Assembly: GCF_004364805.1 (NCBI RefSeq)
Contig: NZ_SOAP01000001.1
Location: 186,001 to 250,000 of the forward strand
From: Pelagimonas phthalicica
GTDB taxonomy: Bacteria > Pseudomonadota > Alphaproteobacteria > Rhodobacterales > Rhodobacteraceae
Length of the DNA stretch: 64,000 nucleotides
Direction: 5' to 3'
A model generated the notes under the pieces. It searched no databases. It had not been told where the DNA came from and saw nothing but the letters and a program-made list of their open reading frames with translations. Shown piece after piece: positions 8,257-16,740 of this stretch (position 1 is its first letter; each line of letters begins with the position of its first letter). Made by a program: the position numbers and the translations under genes.

Positions 8257-8270
8257 AATTTGATCAAATT
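8257..8270. promoter_or_regulatory. 14-bp perfect palindrome before the ligase genes
   Basis: AATTTGATCAAATT is a perfect 14-bp palindrome, 16 bases upstream of the first glutamine-synthetase-like gene's ATG. It lies in a short AT-rich patch of an otherwise GC-rich region. Its position suggests an operator where a bound repressor would block initiation, but no regulator gene is adjacent and no family is assigned. Confidence 0.4.
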
Positions 8271-8286
8271 ATTCGACAGGTGACTC

Positions 8287-9633
8287 ATGCCCGCCCTGAC
8301 CGCAGACTGGCTTCGCGCCCATCCGCAAGCCCGCACCATTCGTGCAGCTGCCTGTGATCTGAACGGGGTGGCACGGGGCAAGCGTATGCCGATCCCCAGC
8401 GCCGAGAAAGTGCTGAAAGACGGCACGCGCTTTCCCATGTCGGTGCTCAATCTCGACATCTGGGGAGAGGATATCGAAGACAGCCCGCTGGTTTTTGAGA
8501 CCGGTGACAAAGATGGTCAACTGTTCCCGACGGAGCGTGGATTTGTGCCCATGCCCTGGCTCGATTCCCCCAGCGCCTTGCTGCCGATCTGGATGTTTCA
8601 CGAAGATGGCCGCCCCTATGAGGGCGACCCGCGCCATGCGCTGAACCGTGTGGCGCAACGCTACAAGGACAAGGGGCTGACACCGGTTGTTGCGGTTGAG
8701 CTGGAGTTCTTTTTGATCGATGACAGCTCGCGCAAATTGCAGGTGCCGGTCAGTCCAAAATCGGGCAAACGCCGCCAGGCCGCCGAGATCCTGTCAATCC
8801 GCGCGCTCGATGCTTTTGATACCTTCTTTACCGAGCTGTATGACGCCTGCGAATCCATGGAAATCCCTGCAGATACAGCAATTTCCGAGGCCGGGCTGGG
8901 ACAATTTGAAATCAACCTTGTCCACGTGGCCGACCCGCTGCGCGCGGCTGATGATGCCTGGCTGTTCAAACAATTGGTCAAGGGGCTGGCGCGCCGCCAT
9001 GGGTTTGCGGCCAGCTTTATGGCCAAGCCTTATGAGGATTATTCCGGCTCGGGCATGCATGCGCATTTTTCGGTGTTGGATGCAGAGGGCAAGAACATCT
9101 TTGATGATGGCGGGGCGAAAGGAACCGACGCTTTGCAGCATGCAATCCAAGGCTGTCTGAGTGCCCTGCCCGACAGCGCGCTGATCTTTGCCCCTCATGC
9201 CAATTCCTATGATCGGCTGGTGCCGGGCAGCCATGCGCCGACCTCGGTTTGCTGGGCCTATGAAAACCGCACCGCCGCGATCCGCGTGCCCTCGGGCGCG
9301 CCCGCCGCACGCCGGATCGAACATCGTGTCGCCGGCGGGGATGTGAATCCTTATCTGGCGCTCGCAGCGATTTTGGGTGCGGCACTGAACGGCATTGAAG
9401 ATGGGCAAATGCCCCCGGCACCAATCACCGGCAATGCCTATGATCAAAAACTTGATCAGATGCCAGGCAGCTGGGCCGAGGCCATCGACCGGTTCGAAAA
9501 CAGCCCCGAAATTGAACGCATCTTTGCCCCGACCCTCATTCGCAACATGCTGATGACCAAAAAGCAGGAAATGCGCGATATGGCCGAACTGACACCGGCC
9601 GAACAGGTCGAGATCTATCTCGACACGGTGTAA
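8287..9633 (+). CDS. Glutamine synthetase family ligase, gamma-glutamyl amine/polyamine synthetase-like (PuuA-like), copy 1
   Basis: A 448-residue glutamine-synthetase-fold enzyme that would couple ATP-dependent glutamate activation to an amine. N-terminal beta-grasp signature CDLNGVARGK is at about residue 22. Catalytic-domain motifs are VAVELEFF, EAGLGQFEINLVH, ASFMAKP...GSGMHAHFS, NSYDRLVPGSHAP, WAYENRTAAIRVP and RIEHRVAGGDVNPYLALAA. All core ATP- and glutamate-binding motifs are present, so activity is expected. The lack of the adenylylation-region Tyr context of GlnA, together with the gene neighbourhood (amidotransferase, second ligase, PuuB-like oxidase), argues for a gamma-glutamylpolyamine or gamma-glutamyl-amine synthetase rather than assimilatory GlnA. 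The exact amine is unknown. Confidence 0.88.
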   Translation: MPALTADWLRAHPQARTIRAAACDLNGVARGKRMPIPSAEKVLKDGTRFPMSVLNLDIWGEDIEDSPLVFETGDKDGQLFPTERGFVPMPWLDSPSALLPIWMFHEDGRPYEGDPRHALNRVAQRYKDKGLTPVVAVELEFFLIDDSSRKLQVPVSPKSGKRRQAAEILSIRALDAFDTFFTELYDACESMEIPADTAISEAGLGQFEINLVHVADPLRAADDAWLFKQLVKGLARRHGFAASFMAKPYEDYSGSGMHAHFSVLDAEGKNIFDDGGAKGTDALQHAIQGCLSALPDSALIFAPHANSYDRLVPGSHAPTSVCWAYENRTAAIRVPSGAPAARRIEHRVAGGDVNPYLALAAILGAALNGIEDGQMPPAPITGNAYDQKLDQMPGSWAEAIDRFENSPEIERIFAPTLIRNMLMTKKQEMRDMAELTPAEQVEIYLDTV

Positions 9634-9668
9634 CTTGTTATGAAACCGGCGACAAAGACAGGTGCCAC

Positions 9669-10352
9669 ATGAAAATCGGCATATTGCAAACCGGGCTCGT
9701 CCCCGAAGATCTCGTCAGCGCCTTTGGCGAATACCCGCAAGTGTTTCAGGATCTCCTGGCCGAACACGGCTTTGACTTTGACAGCTATAGCGTGGTGCGC
9801 GGTGAATTCCCCTCTGGCCCTGAGGCGGCGGATGGTTGGCTGATCACCGGGTCGCGCCACGGCGTCTATGAGGATCACGACTGGATCCCCCCGCTTGAGG
9901 AGTTGATCCGCGGCGCGGTTGCCGCAGATCGTCCGGTGGTCGGTGTTTGCTTTGGTCATCAGATCATCGCGCAGGCCCTGGGGGGGCATGTTGAGAAATT
10001 CAAGGGCGGTTGGGCGATCGGTCCGCAGGACTATGAGCTGAACGGCGAAACCGTGACCGTGAATGCCTGGCATCAGGATCAGGTCATCACCCCGCCCGAG
10101 GGCGCGGAGACTGTTGGCAGTAATGCGTTTTGCCAACATGCAGCGCTTCTTTATCCGGGCAAGGCCTATTCCGTGCAGCCCCATCCCGAATTCAGCGATG
10201 CCTATACGCAGGCGCTGATCGACACGCGTGGTCCGGGCCTGGTGCCGCAGGACATTCTGGATAGTGCCGCCAAGCGGCTGGGCGCGCCTCTGTCTCAGGC
10301 CAAACTGGCTGCGCAATTTGCCTTGTTTTTCCGCGAAGGGAGGATCTCATGA
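9669..10352 (+). CDS. Class I glutamine amidotransferase (possible gamma-glutamyl hydrolase)
   Basis: A 227-residue stand-alone class I glutamine amidotransferase. The nucleophile Cys94 is in GVCFGHQ, the His/Glu pair is in VQPHPEF at about residue 176, and the oxyanion region is GSRHGVYED. The sequence is of the GMP-synthase-like GATase type rather than a clear PuuD (peptidase C26). Lying between two glutamine-synthetase-like ligases, it plausibly hydrolyses gamma-glutamyl intermediates, as PuuD does for gamma-glutamyl-GABA. That is inference from context. Its last bases overlap the next start (ATGA), implying translational coupling with the second ligase. Confidence 0.85.
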   Translation: MKIGILQTGLVPEDLVSAFGEYPQVFQDLLAEHGFDFDSYSVVRGEFPSGPEAADGWLITGSRHGVYEDHDWIPPLEELIRGAVAADRPVVGVCFGHQIIAQALGGHVEKFKGGWAIGPQDYELNGETVTVNAWHQDQVITPPEGAETVGSNAFCQHAALLYPGKAYSVQPHPEFSDAYTQALIDTRGPGLVPQDILDSAAKRLGAPLSQAKLAAQFALFFREGRIS

Positions 10353-11707
10353 GTGACTGGTTGACCAGCCTGCCTGAGGCGGCACAGACCTATCTGGACG
10401 GGCAACGCCTGGACGAGGTGGAATGCATCGTGTCGGACCTGCCCGGCATCGCGCGCGGCAAGGCCGTGCCAGCGTCGAAATTCGCCCGTCAAAAGCATTT
10501 CCACCTGCCGGATTCGATATTTTTCCAAACCATCACAGGGGGATGGGGCGAGGCTGCTGATGAGGATGGCTTTATCGAAAAGGACATGCTGCTGCGCCCG
10601 GATATGACCACGGCCACAGCCGCGCCCTGGACCGGTGACTGGACCTTGCAGGTCATTCATGACGCCTTTGACCGCCATGGTGAGCCTATCCCTTATGCAC
10701 CGCGCAATGTTTTGAAACGGGTTGTTGAGCTCTATCATGCGCAGGGTTGGAAACCGGTTGTCGCGCCTGAGATGGAGTTCTTTTTGATCGCGCGCAACCT
10801 GGATCCGGCGCAGGATATCATGCCGATGACGGGCCGCTCTGGCCGCCCGGCGGCCGCGCGCCAGGCCTATAGCATGACGGCGGTGGATGAATTTGGTCCG
10901 GTGATCGACGATATCTATGATTTTGCCGAGGCGCAGGGGTTTGAGATTGACGGCATCACCCAAGAGGGCGGGGCCGGGCAGTTGGAGATCAACCTGCGCC
11001 ACGGGGACCCAGTGAAGCTGGCCGATGAAGTGTTCTATTTCAAACGCCTGATCCGCGAAGCCGCGCTGCGCCACAATTGCTTTGCCACTTTCATGGCCAA
11101 ACCCATCGCCGAAGAGCCGGGCAGCGCCATGCATATTCACCATTCGGTGTTGGATATGGAGACCGGGCAAAACATCTTTGTCGGCCCGCAAGAGGGGGAG
11201 ACGGATGCGTTTTTCCACTTTATCGGTGGATTGCAGAAACACCTGCCCTCGGCAATTGCCGTGCTGGCCCCTTTCGTGAACTCGTATCGCCGATATGTGC
11301 GTGACCACGCCGCGCCGATCAATCTGGAATGGGCGCGGGACAATCGCACCACCGGTATTCGTGTGCCGCTATCCGAGCCTCAGGCACGTCGGGTGGAAAA
11401 CCGCATCGCCGGGATGGATTGCAACCCTTACTTGGGCATCGCGGCCTCGCTGGCCTGTGGCTATCTAGGGATGATGGAAAAACAACGCCCTTCGGCGCAA
11501 TTTCGCGGCGATGCTTATGAGGGCGAAACCGATATTCCCCGTGTTCAAGGGCAGGCCCTGGCGCTGTTTGAACAGGCCACGGATTTACATGCGGTGCTGG
11601 GCGAGGATTTTGCCCGCGTCTATTCCATCGTGAAACGCGCGGAATATGAGGAGTTTTTGCAGGTGATTTCCCCTTGGGAGCGGGAGCATTTGTTGCTCAA
11701 CGTGTAG
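10349..11707 (+). CDS. Glutamine synthetase family ligase (PuuA-like), copy 2
   Basis: A 452-residue paralogue of the 8287 gene, more diverged than a recent duplicate. It contains VSDLPGIARGKAVP (residues 28-41), VAPEMEFFLIA, EGGAGQLEINLRHGD, ATFMAKPIAEEPGSAMHIHHS, NSYRRYVRDHAAP, WARDNRTTGIRVP and RVENRIAGMDCNPYLGIAA. Where copy 1 has GSGMHAHFS this enzyme has GSAMHIHHS, matching many gamma-glutamylputrescine synthetases. It is coupled to the amidotransferase by a four-base overlap and followed by copy B of the dispersed repeat and then the oxidase gene. The two ligases probably use different amines or form a mixed system; neither can be assigned from sequence alone. Confidence 0.88.
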   Translation: MSDWLTSLPEAAQTYLDGQRLDEVECIVSDLPGIARGKAVPASKFARQKHFHLPDSIFFQTITGGWGEAADEDGFIEKDMLLRPDMTTATAAPWTGDWTLQVIHDAFDRHGEPIPYAPRNVLKRVVELYHAQGWKPVVAPEMEFFLIARNLDPAQDIMPMTGRSGRPAAARQAYSMTAVDEFGPVIDDIYDFAEAQGFEIDGITQEGGAGQLEINLRHGDPVKLADEVFYFKRLIREAALRHNCFATFMAKPIAEEPGSAMHIHHSVLDMETGQNIFVGPQEGETDAFFHFIGGLQKHLPSAIAVLAPFVNSYRRYVRDHAAPINLEWARDNRTTGIRVPLSEPQARRVENRIAGMDCNPYLGIAASLACGYLGMMEKQRPSAQFRGDAYEGETDIPRVQGQALALFEQATDLHAVLGEDFARVYSIVKRAEYEEFLQVISPWEREHLLLNV

Positions 11708-11769
11708 GGGGCGCTGCCCCGTCCCGAGCAAGCTCGGGACTCCCCGGGATATTTTTGGCCCAAAGAAAC
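11708..11769 (+). repeat. Dispersed GC-rich hairpin repeat, copy B
   Basis: Begins at the base after the ligase stop codon. It is almost identical to copy A, with a longer perfect stem (GTCCCGAGC / GCTCGGGAC), then the CCCCGGGATATTTTTGGCCC block and AAAGAAA. It sits between two same-strand genes. Confidence 0.85.
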
Positions 11770-11797
11770 CGCGAAGAGATATTTGGGAGCTGTGCGC

Positions 11798-13105
11798 GTG
11801 AACCTGCTATTTGCCAATGACAAGAGAGGTGCCTTTCCGGCAAGTTGGTATGCCGCGACTGCAGGGGATGCGCCGGATTATGATCGGCTGCGCGGCGAAA
11901 CTCGCGCAGATGTCTGCATCATTGGCGGCGGGTTTACCGGCCTGTCGGCGGCCCTTCACCTGGCTGAGGCCGGGCTGGACGTGGCTTTGTTGGAGGCACA
12001 TCGGGTCGGGTTTGGTGCCTCGGGGCGCAATGGCGGGCAGTTAGGCTCGGGGCAGAGGCAAGATCAACAAGAGTTGGAGCGCATGATTGGCCGTGATGCG
12101 GCGCGGCGCATGTGGGAGCTTGGGCAAGACGCCAAGGCGCTGGTGCGCGATCTTGTAGTAAAGCATCAGATTGAATGTGCGCTGAAGGATGGGGTGGCCT
12201 GGGCGGCGAGTTCGGAAAAGTCTCGCCGTTGGACCCATGATTATGCGGCGTTTTTGCAGGAACGCTATGACTATCCGATTGAGGCGCTGGATGCGGCGGA
12301 TTTTGCGCAAATCTGCCCATCGCCGGATTACCAGGGGGGTATGCTGGATATGGGCGCGGCACACCTGCACCCGCTGCGTTTGGCCCAGGGTTTGGCCCGT
12401 GCAGCCCACACCGCCGGGGCGCGGATTTTTGAGCATGCCCATGTGCATGACGTCAACCCCAATGCGGCAGGTAAAATCCGCATCGCCACGGATCAAGGTC
12501 ATGTGCTGGCCGATCATCTGATCTATGCCTGTAACGGCTATCTCGGCGGCTTGGAGCGCAAAGTCGCCGCGCGGGTCATGCCGATCAACAATTTCATTGT
12601 CGCAACAGAACCGTTGGGCGCGCGCGCGGCAGAGGTTTTGACCCGTGACATTGCTGTCGCAGATGACCGATTTGTGGTGAATTATTTCCGCCTGAGCGAG
12701 GATAAGCGTTTGCTCTTTGGCGGGGGCGAAAGCTATGGCTATCGCTTTCCTTCGGATATTCGCGCCGTGGTTTCAAAGCCAATGTTGCAGGTTTTTCCAG
12801 GCCTTAGGGATGTAAAGCTGGATTATGCCTGGGGTGGGACGCTGGCGATCACCATGAAACGCATGCCTTATCTGGCCCGCCTCGCCCCAAATATCCTGTC
12901 GGCTTCGGGCTATAGCGGGCATGGGTTGGGCAATGCTATTCAGGCGGGCAAATTGATGGCCGAAGCTGTGCGCGGTCAATCCGCGGGCTTTGACGCCTTT
13001 GCAGCCTTGCCAACAACCCGCTTTCCTGGCGGGGCCGGGTTCCGCACGCCGCTGCTCAGCCTCGCCATGAGCTGGTACGCGATGCGCGACCGGCTGGGCT
13101 TCTGA
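11798..13105 (+). CDS. FAD-dependent amine oxidoreductase, PuuB-like
   Basis: A 435-residue DAO/GlpO-family flavoprotein. The dinucleotide-binding motif IIGGGFTGLSAALHLAEAG is near residues 41-59, the second FAD contact is GFGASGRNGGQ, and the C-terminal FAD motif is GYSGHGLGNAIQAGK. The GTG start at 11798 (VNLLFANDK) is chosen for a GGGAG eight bases upstream and for similarity to PuuB N-termini (NLLYANDR type); TTG 11783 and GTG 11792 are alternatives. PuuB oxidises gamma-glutamylputrescine to the gamma-glutamyl aldehyde with release of ammonia and hydrogen peroxide. Its place after two PuuA-like ligases supports a comparable reaction here. A PuuC-like aldehyde dehydrogenase is missing from the neighbourhood. 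Confidence 0.88.
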   Translation: MNLLFANDKRGAFPASWYAATAGDAPDYDRLRGETRADVCIIGGGFTGLSAALHLAEAGLDVALLEAHRVGFGASGRNGGQLGSGQRQDQQELERMIGRDAARRMWELGQDAKALVRDLVVKHQIECALKDGVAWAASSEKSRRWTHDYAAFLQERYDYPIEALDAADFAQICPSPDYQGGMLDMGAAHLHPLRLAQGLARAAHTAGARIFEHAHVHDVNPNAAGKIRIATDQGHVLADHLIYACNGYLGGLERKVAARVMPINNFIVATEPLGARAAEVLTRDIAVADDRFVVNYFRLSEDKRLLFGGGESYGYRFPSDIRAVVSKPMLQVFPGLRDVKLDYAWGGTLAITMKRMPYLARLAPNILSASGYSGHGLGNAIQAGKLMAEAVRGQSAGFDAFAALPTTRFPGGAGFRTPLLSLAMSWYAMRDRLGF

Positions 13106-13206
13106 CCGCGCCCCAGTGTCATTAACTTTTCATGTCCAGGTAGTGGATTTCTCTTGGTGTGCGCAGGCCACTAGTTTAAGAATATTCAAAACTGAAATTC
13201 AGGAAA

Positions 13207-14415
13207 ATGAAATCCATGCTTCCGAACATGCACGATGCCGAGCCGATCCCCGAAGCCGCCCGCGCCGAAATTGACCGGCTGCTGCAATCCGGGGATCTGT
13301 TTCGCTACCACGCGCCGCAAGATGCGCCGGTGGCCCTGTTGGAACAGGAATTCGCCGCCGCTCTGGGCAGCAAGTACGCTTTGGCTGTGTCGAGCTGTTC
13401 GGCGGCGCTGTTCCTGTCGCTGAAAGCACTGGATCTGCCACGCGATGCCCGCGTGATGATCCCCGGCTTTACTTTTGCCGCTGTGCCGTCGTCGATCGTG
13501 CATGCGGATTGCATTCCGGTCCTGTGTGAAGTTGGCGAGAATTACCGCATCGACATGGCGGATTTTGAGGCCAAGATTGATGGCGTTCAGGCGGTGATCA
13601 TCTCTCATATGCGCGGTCATACTTCGGATATGGACGCGATCATGGCGCTGTGTGAGGCACGCAATATTCCGGTGATCGAGGACGCGGCCCATAGCCTGGG
13701 CACCACTTGGCATGGCAAGAATATCGGCACGATTGGCAAGATCGGCTGCTTTAGCTTTCAAAGCTACAAGATGATCAATGCTGGCGAAGGCGGGATCATG
13801 GTCACCGATGATGCCGAGATCGTGGCGCGTGCGGTCATCCTGTCGGGTGCTTATGAGCATAACTGGCGCAAGCATATGGATCGCAAGGATAATTCCGCTG
13901 AGTTGGAAGAGGCCTTTGCCAAGTGGCAAAACAAATTGCCGCTGTATAACCTGCGCCTTTCCAACCTGGCTGCTGCGGTGATCCGCCCGCAAATTCCTGT
14001 GCTCACATCGCGGGTATCTGCCGGGCGGCGCAATCATGATCGGGTGGCAGAGCAGATCAATCAGAGCCCCTGGATCACCGTGCCTGCCAAGCTAGGGCCG
14101 GAGAATCGCGCGCCGGATTCGCTGCAATTCAACCTCTGTGGCATGTCCGATGAGGATGTGCATGGGTTTGTGGCAGCGGCTGAGGCTCTGGGCGTCAAGG
14201 TTCAGGTCTTTGGCCTGACCAATGACAATGCCCGCGCCTTTTGGAACTGGGAATTCCTGCCTGAGAAGTTTGACCTGCCCAAGACGCGCGCCATGCTGAT
14301 GCGGGCCTGTGACACGCGTCTACCGGCTCGTTTGAGCGAAGCGGATTGCGACGCGGTGGCGGCTGTTCTGATGCAGGCCGCGACCCAAGTCATGGAGCCG
14401 GTTGCAGCGGAATGA
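13207..14415 (+). CDS. DegT/DnrJ/EryC1/StrS-family PLP aminotransferase
   Basis: A 402-residue fold-type I PLP enzyme of the sugar/cyclitol aminotransferase family. The internal-aldimine Lys is K188 in FSFQSYKMINAGEGG. The PLP-phosphate Asp/Ala region is VIEDAAHSLGTTWHG and the N-terminal glycine-rich loop is LAVSSCSAALFLSLKAL. Such enzymes transfer an amino group, usually from glutamate or glutamine, to ketosugars or cyclitols. No sugar-nucleotide genes are nearby, so the substrate cannot be named. It starts about 100 bases after the oxidoreductase and may or may not share its transcript. It ends before a strong hairpin that serves the convergent phaR gene. Confidence 0.88.
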   Translation: MKSMLPNMHDAEPIPEAARAEIDRLLQSGDLFRYHAPQDAPVALLEQEFAAALGSKYALAVSSCSAALFLSLKALDLPRDARVMIPGFTFAAVPSSIVHADCIPVLCEVGENYRIDMADFEAKIDGVQAVIISHMRGHTSDMDAIMALCEARNIPVIEDAAHSLGTTWHGKNIGTIGKIGCFSFQSYKMINAGEGGIMVTDDAEIVARAVILSGAYEHNWRKHMDRKDNSAELEEAFAKWQNKLPLYNLRLSNLAAAVIRPQIPVLTSRVSAGRRNHDRVAEQINQSPWITVPAKLGPENRAPDSLQFNLCGMSDEDVHGFVAAAEALGVKVQVFGLTNDNARAFWNWEFLPEKFDLPKTRAMLMRACDTRLPARLSEADCDAVAAVLMQAATQVMEPVAAE

Positions 14416-14420
14416 GCATG

Positions 14421-14444
14421 AAAAAGGTGGGGTAAAACCCCACC
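14421..14444 (-). terminator. Rho-independent terminator for phaR
   Basis: A perfect 8-bp stem (GGTGGGGT / ACCCCACC, arms 14426-14433 and 14437-14444). On the minus strand it is followed by five T residues (14425-14421), as expected for a terminator 25 bases downstream of the phaR stop. It also lies just after the plus-strand DegT gene but has no T-run in that direction. Confidence 0.8.
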
Positions 14445-14468
14445 CTACATCTTGCTGGCCAGGACAGT

Positions 14469-15032
14469 TTACTTGTCGAGCTTGGACAGTTTGTCCTGCA
14501 GATCGCTCAGCTGTTTGCGGATCGCTTCGAGGTCTTCGCCCTCTTCCGGAGCATCCTGTCGTGGTGCGGTAGTGCCCGCCATGCCCCCGGTCATCGCTTT
14601 TAGAAACGCCTCTTGCTGTGCTTGCAGCGCCTCAAAGCCCGGCATATTGGCCATGGGGTTCATCGAGCCCATCGGGTTCGCTGCACCCATGTTTTCCATC
14701 CATTTGGACTGGCTGTCACGAAACATCTCGAAGCTGGCCGCCAGGAATTGCGGCACTGTGCTGCCTGCCTGACTGGTATAGCTGCGCACCAGATCGGTCA
14801 GCACATTGATCGGCAAAACGCTTTCGCCTTTGCTTTCATGTTCGGCCACAATTTGCAGCAGATATTGTCGGGTCAGATCATCACCCGACTTCAGGTCGAT
14901 AATCTCGACATCCCGACCATCCCGGATAAAGCCCGCGATATCCTCCAACGTGACGTAGTCGGAGGTTTCCGTATTATAAAGCCGCCGACTTGCGTAGCGC
15001 TTAATCAATAACGGCTTGTCTTGTTCAGCCAT
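14469..15032 (-). CDS. phaR: Polyhydroxyalkanoate synthesis repressor PhaR
   Basis: A 187-residue regulator that represses phasin and PHA genes and is released by binding PHA. The conserved PHB/PHA accumulation regulator DNA-binding domain covers about residues 1-65: LLIKRYASRRLYNTETSDYV, then IAGFIRDGRDVEIIDLKSGDDLTRQYLLQI. The middle holds the second conserved segment (LPINVLTDLVRSYTSQAGS). The rest is Met/Ala/Gly-rich with a short predicted coiled coil at the C-terminus (IRKQLSDLQDKLSKLDK). The ATG at 15032 has a GGAGG just upstream; an 11-residue longer start is possible but unlikely. No PHA biosynthesis genes are in this window. Confidence 0.95.
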   Translation of the reverse strand: MAEQDKPLLIKRYASRRLYNTETSDYVTLEDIAGFIRDGRDVEIIDLKSGDDLTRQYLLQIVAEHESKGESVLPINVLTDLVRSYTSQAGSTVPQFLAASFEMFRDSQSKWMENMGAANPMGSMNPMANMPGFEALQAQQEAFLKAMTGGMAGTTAPRQDAPEEGEDLEAIRKQLSDLQDKLSKLDK

Positions 15033-15127
15033 CCTCGCCTCCCCTGCGATGCAGCAACGCAGCAAAGCTTATGCGAGCGCAGAACAAAAAGAAAGCCTGT
15101 CAAAAGGATAGCGACATATTCGTCGCG

Positions 15128-16687
15128 TCAGAACAAGCTGCCTTGTGTCGGTTTCGGTGGGTTCGGCGGTTTTTTCGCCGGTTTTCGGGCTGTTTGTCCG
15201 CCCCCCACGGCCAGGCGACCATCGGCAAATTCGATCTCGAGCGCCGAGGCTTTCTTTGCATCCGCAGCGCTGGTCACCACATTGCCGTCCCCATGCACTA
15301 CCGCATAGCCGCGGCGCAGCGTTTCCTTGTAGCCCAGGGTTTCGCGCAACCGATCCAAGGCATCCAATTTGGCCCGCGCATCTGTTATGCGGGTATTCTG
15401 GCTGTCATCCAATCGGCGCGACAAGGTGACAAGCCGTTCTGATTGCAGAGAAATTTCCCTGAGAATTGGGCGGTCAGACAAGCGATTGCCCCGCTGCGCC
15501 AACGCCTCGCGCCGGGTGTCCACCAAGCGTTGCAAGGCCGGGTGCAGACGGCGCGCGCGCTCATCCAGCTTGTTGCGTTCGGTGACAATGGCACGGCTCA
15601 GTACGCCAGGACGCAGGCTGCCCGCGCTTTCAGACAGGCGCAAACGTTGGCGATCCACCAAGCGACGCAGCGCGGCGGGGAGTTTGTCGCCCATCACGTC
15701 CAACCGTTGCCGTGGCCCCTCGAGCAGGGTTTCAGCGCGCGGCAAGGCACGGCCCAGATCCCGCAACCGCTGACCGCGTTGTTCAAGACGCTGCTCAACT
15801 GCGCGAGTCATGCGCGCGTCAAAATCCCGCAACCCGGCCAGCAACTCCATGCGCACCGGCACCGCCAATTCCGCCGCTGCAGTGGGTGTTGGGGCGCGGC
15901 GGTCCGAAACATAGTCGATCAAGGTCGTATCGGTCTCATGCCCCACCGCCGAGATCAGCGGAATGTCCGAGGCCGCCGCGGCACGCGCCACGATCTCTTC
16001 GTTAAAGCCCCAGAGGTCTTCGACCGAACCGCCACCGCGTGCCACGATCAGCAGATCGGGTCTGGGCAAGGCACCACCCGGGGTGAGTTGGTTAAAGCCA
16101 TTGATCGCGCGGGCCACTTCGGGCGCGCATTTCGCGCCCTGCACGGCAACGGGCCAAACCAGCACCTTGCGCGGGAAACGGTCGCGCAGGCGGTGCAGAA
16201 TATCGCGGATCACCGCCCCCGAGGGCGAGGTCACAACACCAATGATTTCAGGGAGATAAGGCAAAGGCCTTTTGCGCGCCGGATCAAACAGCCCTTCGGC
16301 CTGCAGCTGCGCCTTGCGCTTTTCCAGCATCGCCATAAGCGCCCCTGCCCCGGCGGGGCGGATCTCTTCCAGGATGATCTGATACTTTGACTGACCGGGA
16401 AAGGTGGTCATCTTGCCGGTGGCGATGACCTCCATGCCTTCTTCGGGCTGGGTCTGCTGGCGGGCGGCCACGCCCTTCCACATGATCCCCGCGATGACAG
16501 ATTTGTCATCCTTGAGGTCAAGATACACATGCCCCGAGCGCGGACGGCTGACCCGCCCGACCTCGCCACGCACGCGGACAAAGCCAAACTCACCCTCAAT
16601 CGTGCGCTTGACCGCGCCGGAGAGTTCCGAAACCGTGAATTCCGGAGCGTTGTCCGATGTGTCCGGGGTATCGTCGAAAAGGTCCAT
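15128..16687 (-). CDS. xseA: Exodeoxyribonuclease VII large subunit
   Basis: XseA, 519 residues, is the catalytic subunit of exonuclease VII, which degrades single-stranded DNA from both ends. An OB-fold domain covers about residues 15-120 (FTVSELSGAVKRTIEGEFGFVRVRGEVG, then SGHVYLDLKDD). The catalytic domain follows, with GVVTSPSGAVIRDI, LLIVARGGGSVEDLWGFNEE and ISAVGHETDTTLID, and a long Arg/Leu-rich coiled-coil region (residues ~270-440) forms the shaft. The C-terminus has a Lys/Pro-rich tail. The small subunit xseB is not adjacent. Location is cytoplasmic. Confidence 0.96.
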   Translation of the reverse strand: MDLFDDTPDTSDNAPEFTVSELSGAVKRTIEGEFGFVRVRGEVGRVSRPRSGHVYLDLKDDKSVIAGIMWKGVAARQQTQPEEGMEVIATGKMTTFPGQSKYQIILEEIRPAGAGALMAMLEKRKAQLQAEGLFDPARKRPLPYLPEIIGVVTSPSGAVIRDILHRLRDRFPRKVLVWPVAVQGAKCAPEVARAINGFNQLTPGGALPRPDLLIVARGGGSVEDLWGFNEEIVARAAAASDIPLISAVGHETDTTLIDYVSDRRAPTPTAAAELAVPVRMELLAGLRDFDARMTRAVEQRLEQRGQRLRDLGRALPRAETLLEGPRQRLDVMGDKLPAALRRLVDRQRLRLSESAGSLRPGVLSRAIVTERNKLDERARRLHPALQRLVDTRREALAQRGNRLSDRPILREISLQSERLVTLSRRLDDSQNTRITDARAKLDALDRLRETLGYKETLRRGYAVVHGDGNVVTSAADAKKASALEIEFADGRLAVGGGQTARKPAKKPPNPPKPTQGSLF

Positions 16688-16740
16688 GCTCTGCCTCGAT
16701 GCAAATGTCAGGCCAACTTATGCTGTTCACAGGTCAGTGG

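Noticed and set aside
10295-11308. 337-codon antisense frame over the second ligase
   Set aside because: Same reason: a mirror of glutamine-synthetase motif codons, with no independent support.
13106-13206. Possible tRNA or small RNA gene in the gap before the DegT gene
   Set aside because: No cloverleaf, no GTTC-type T-arm and no CCA or acceptor pairing could be found; it reads as a plain leader.
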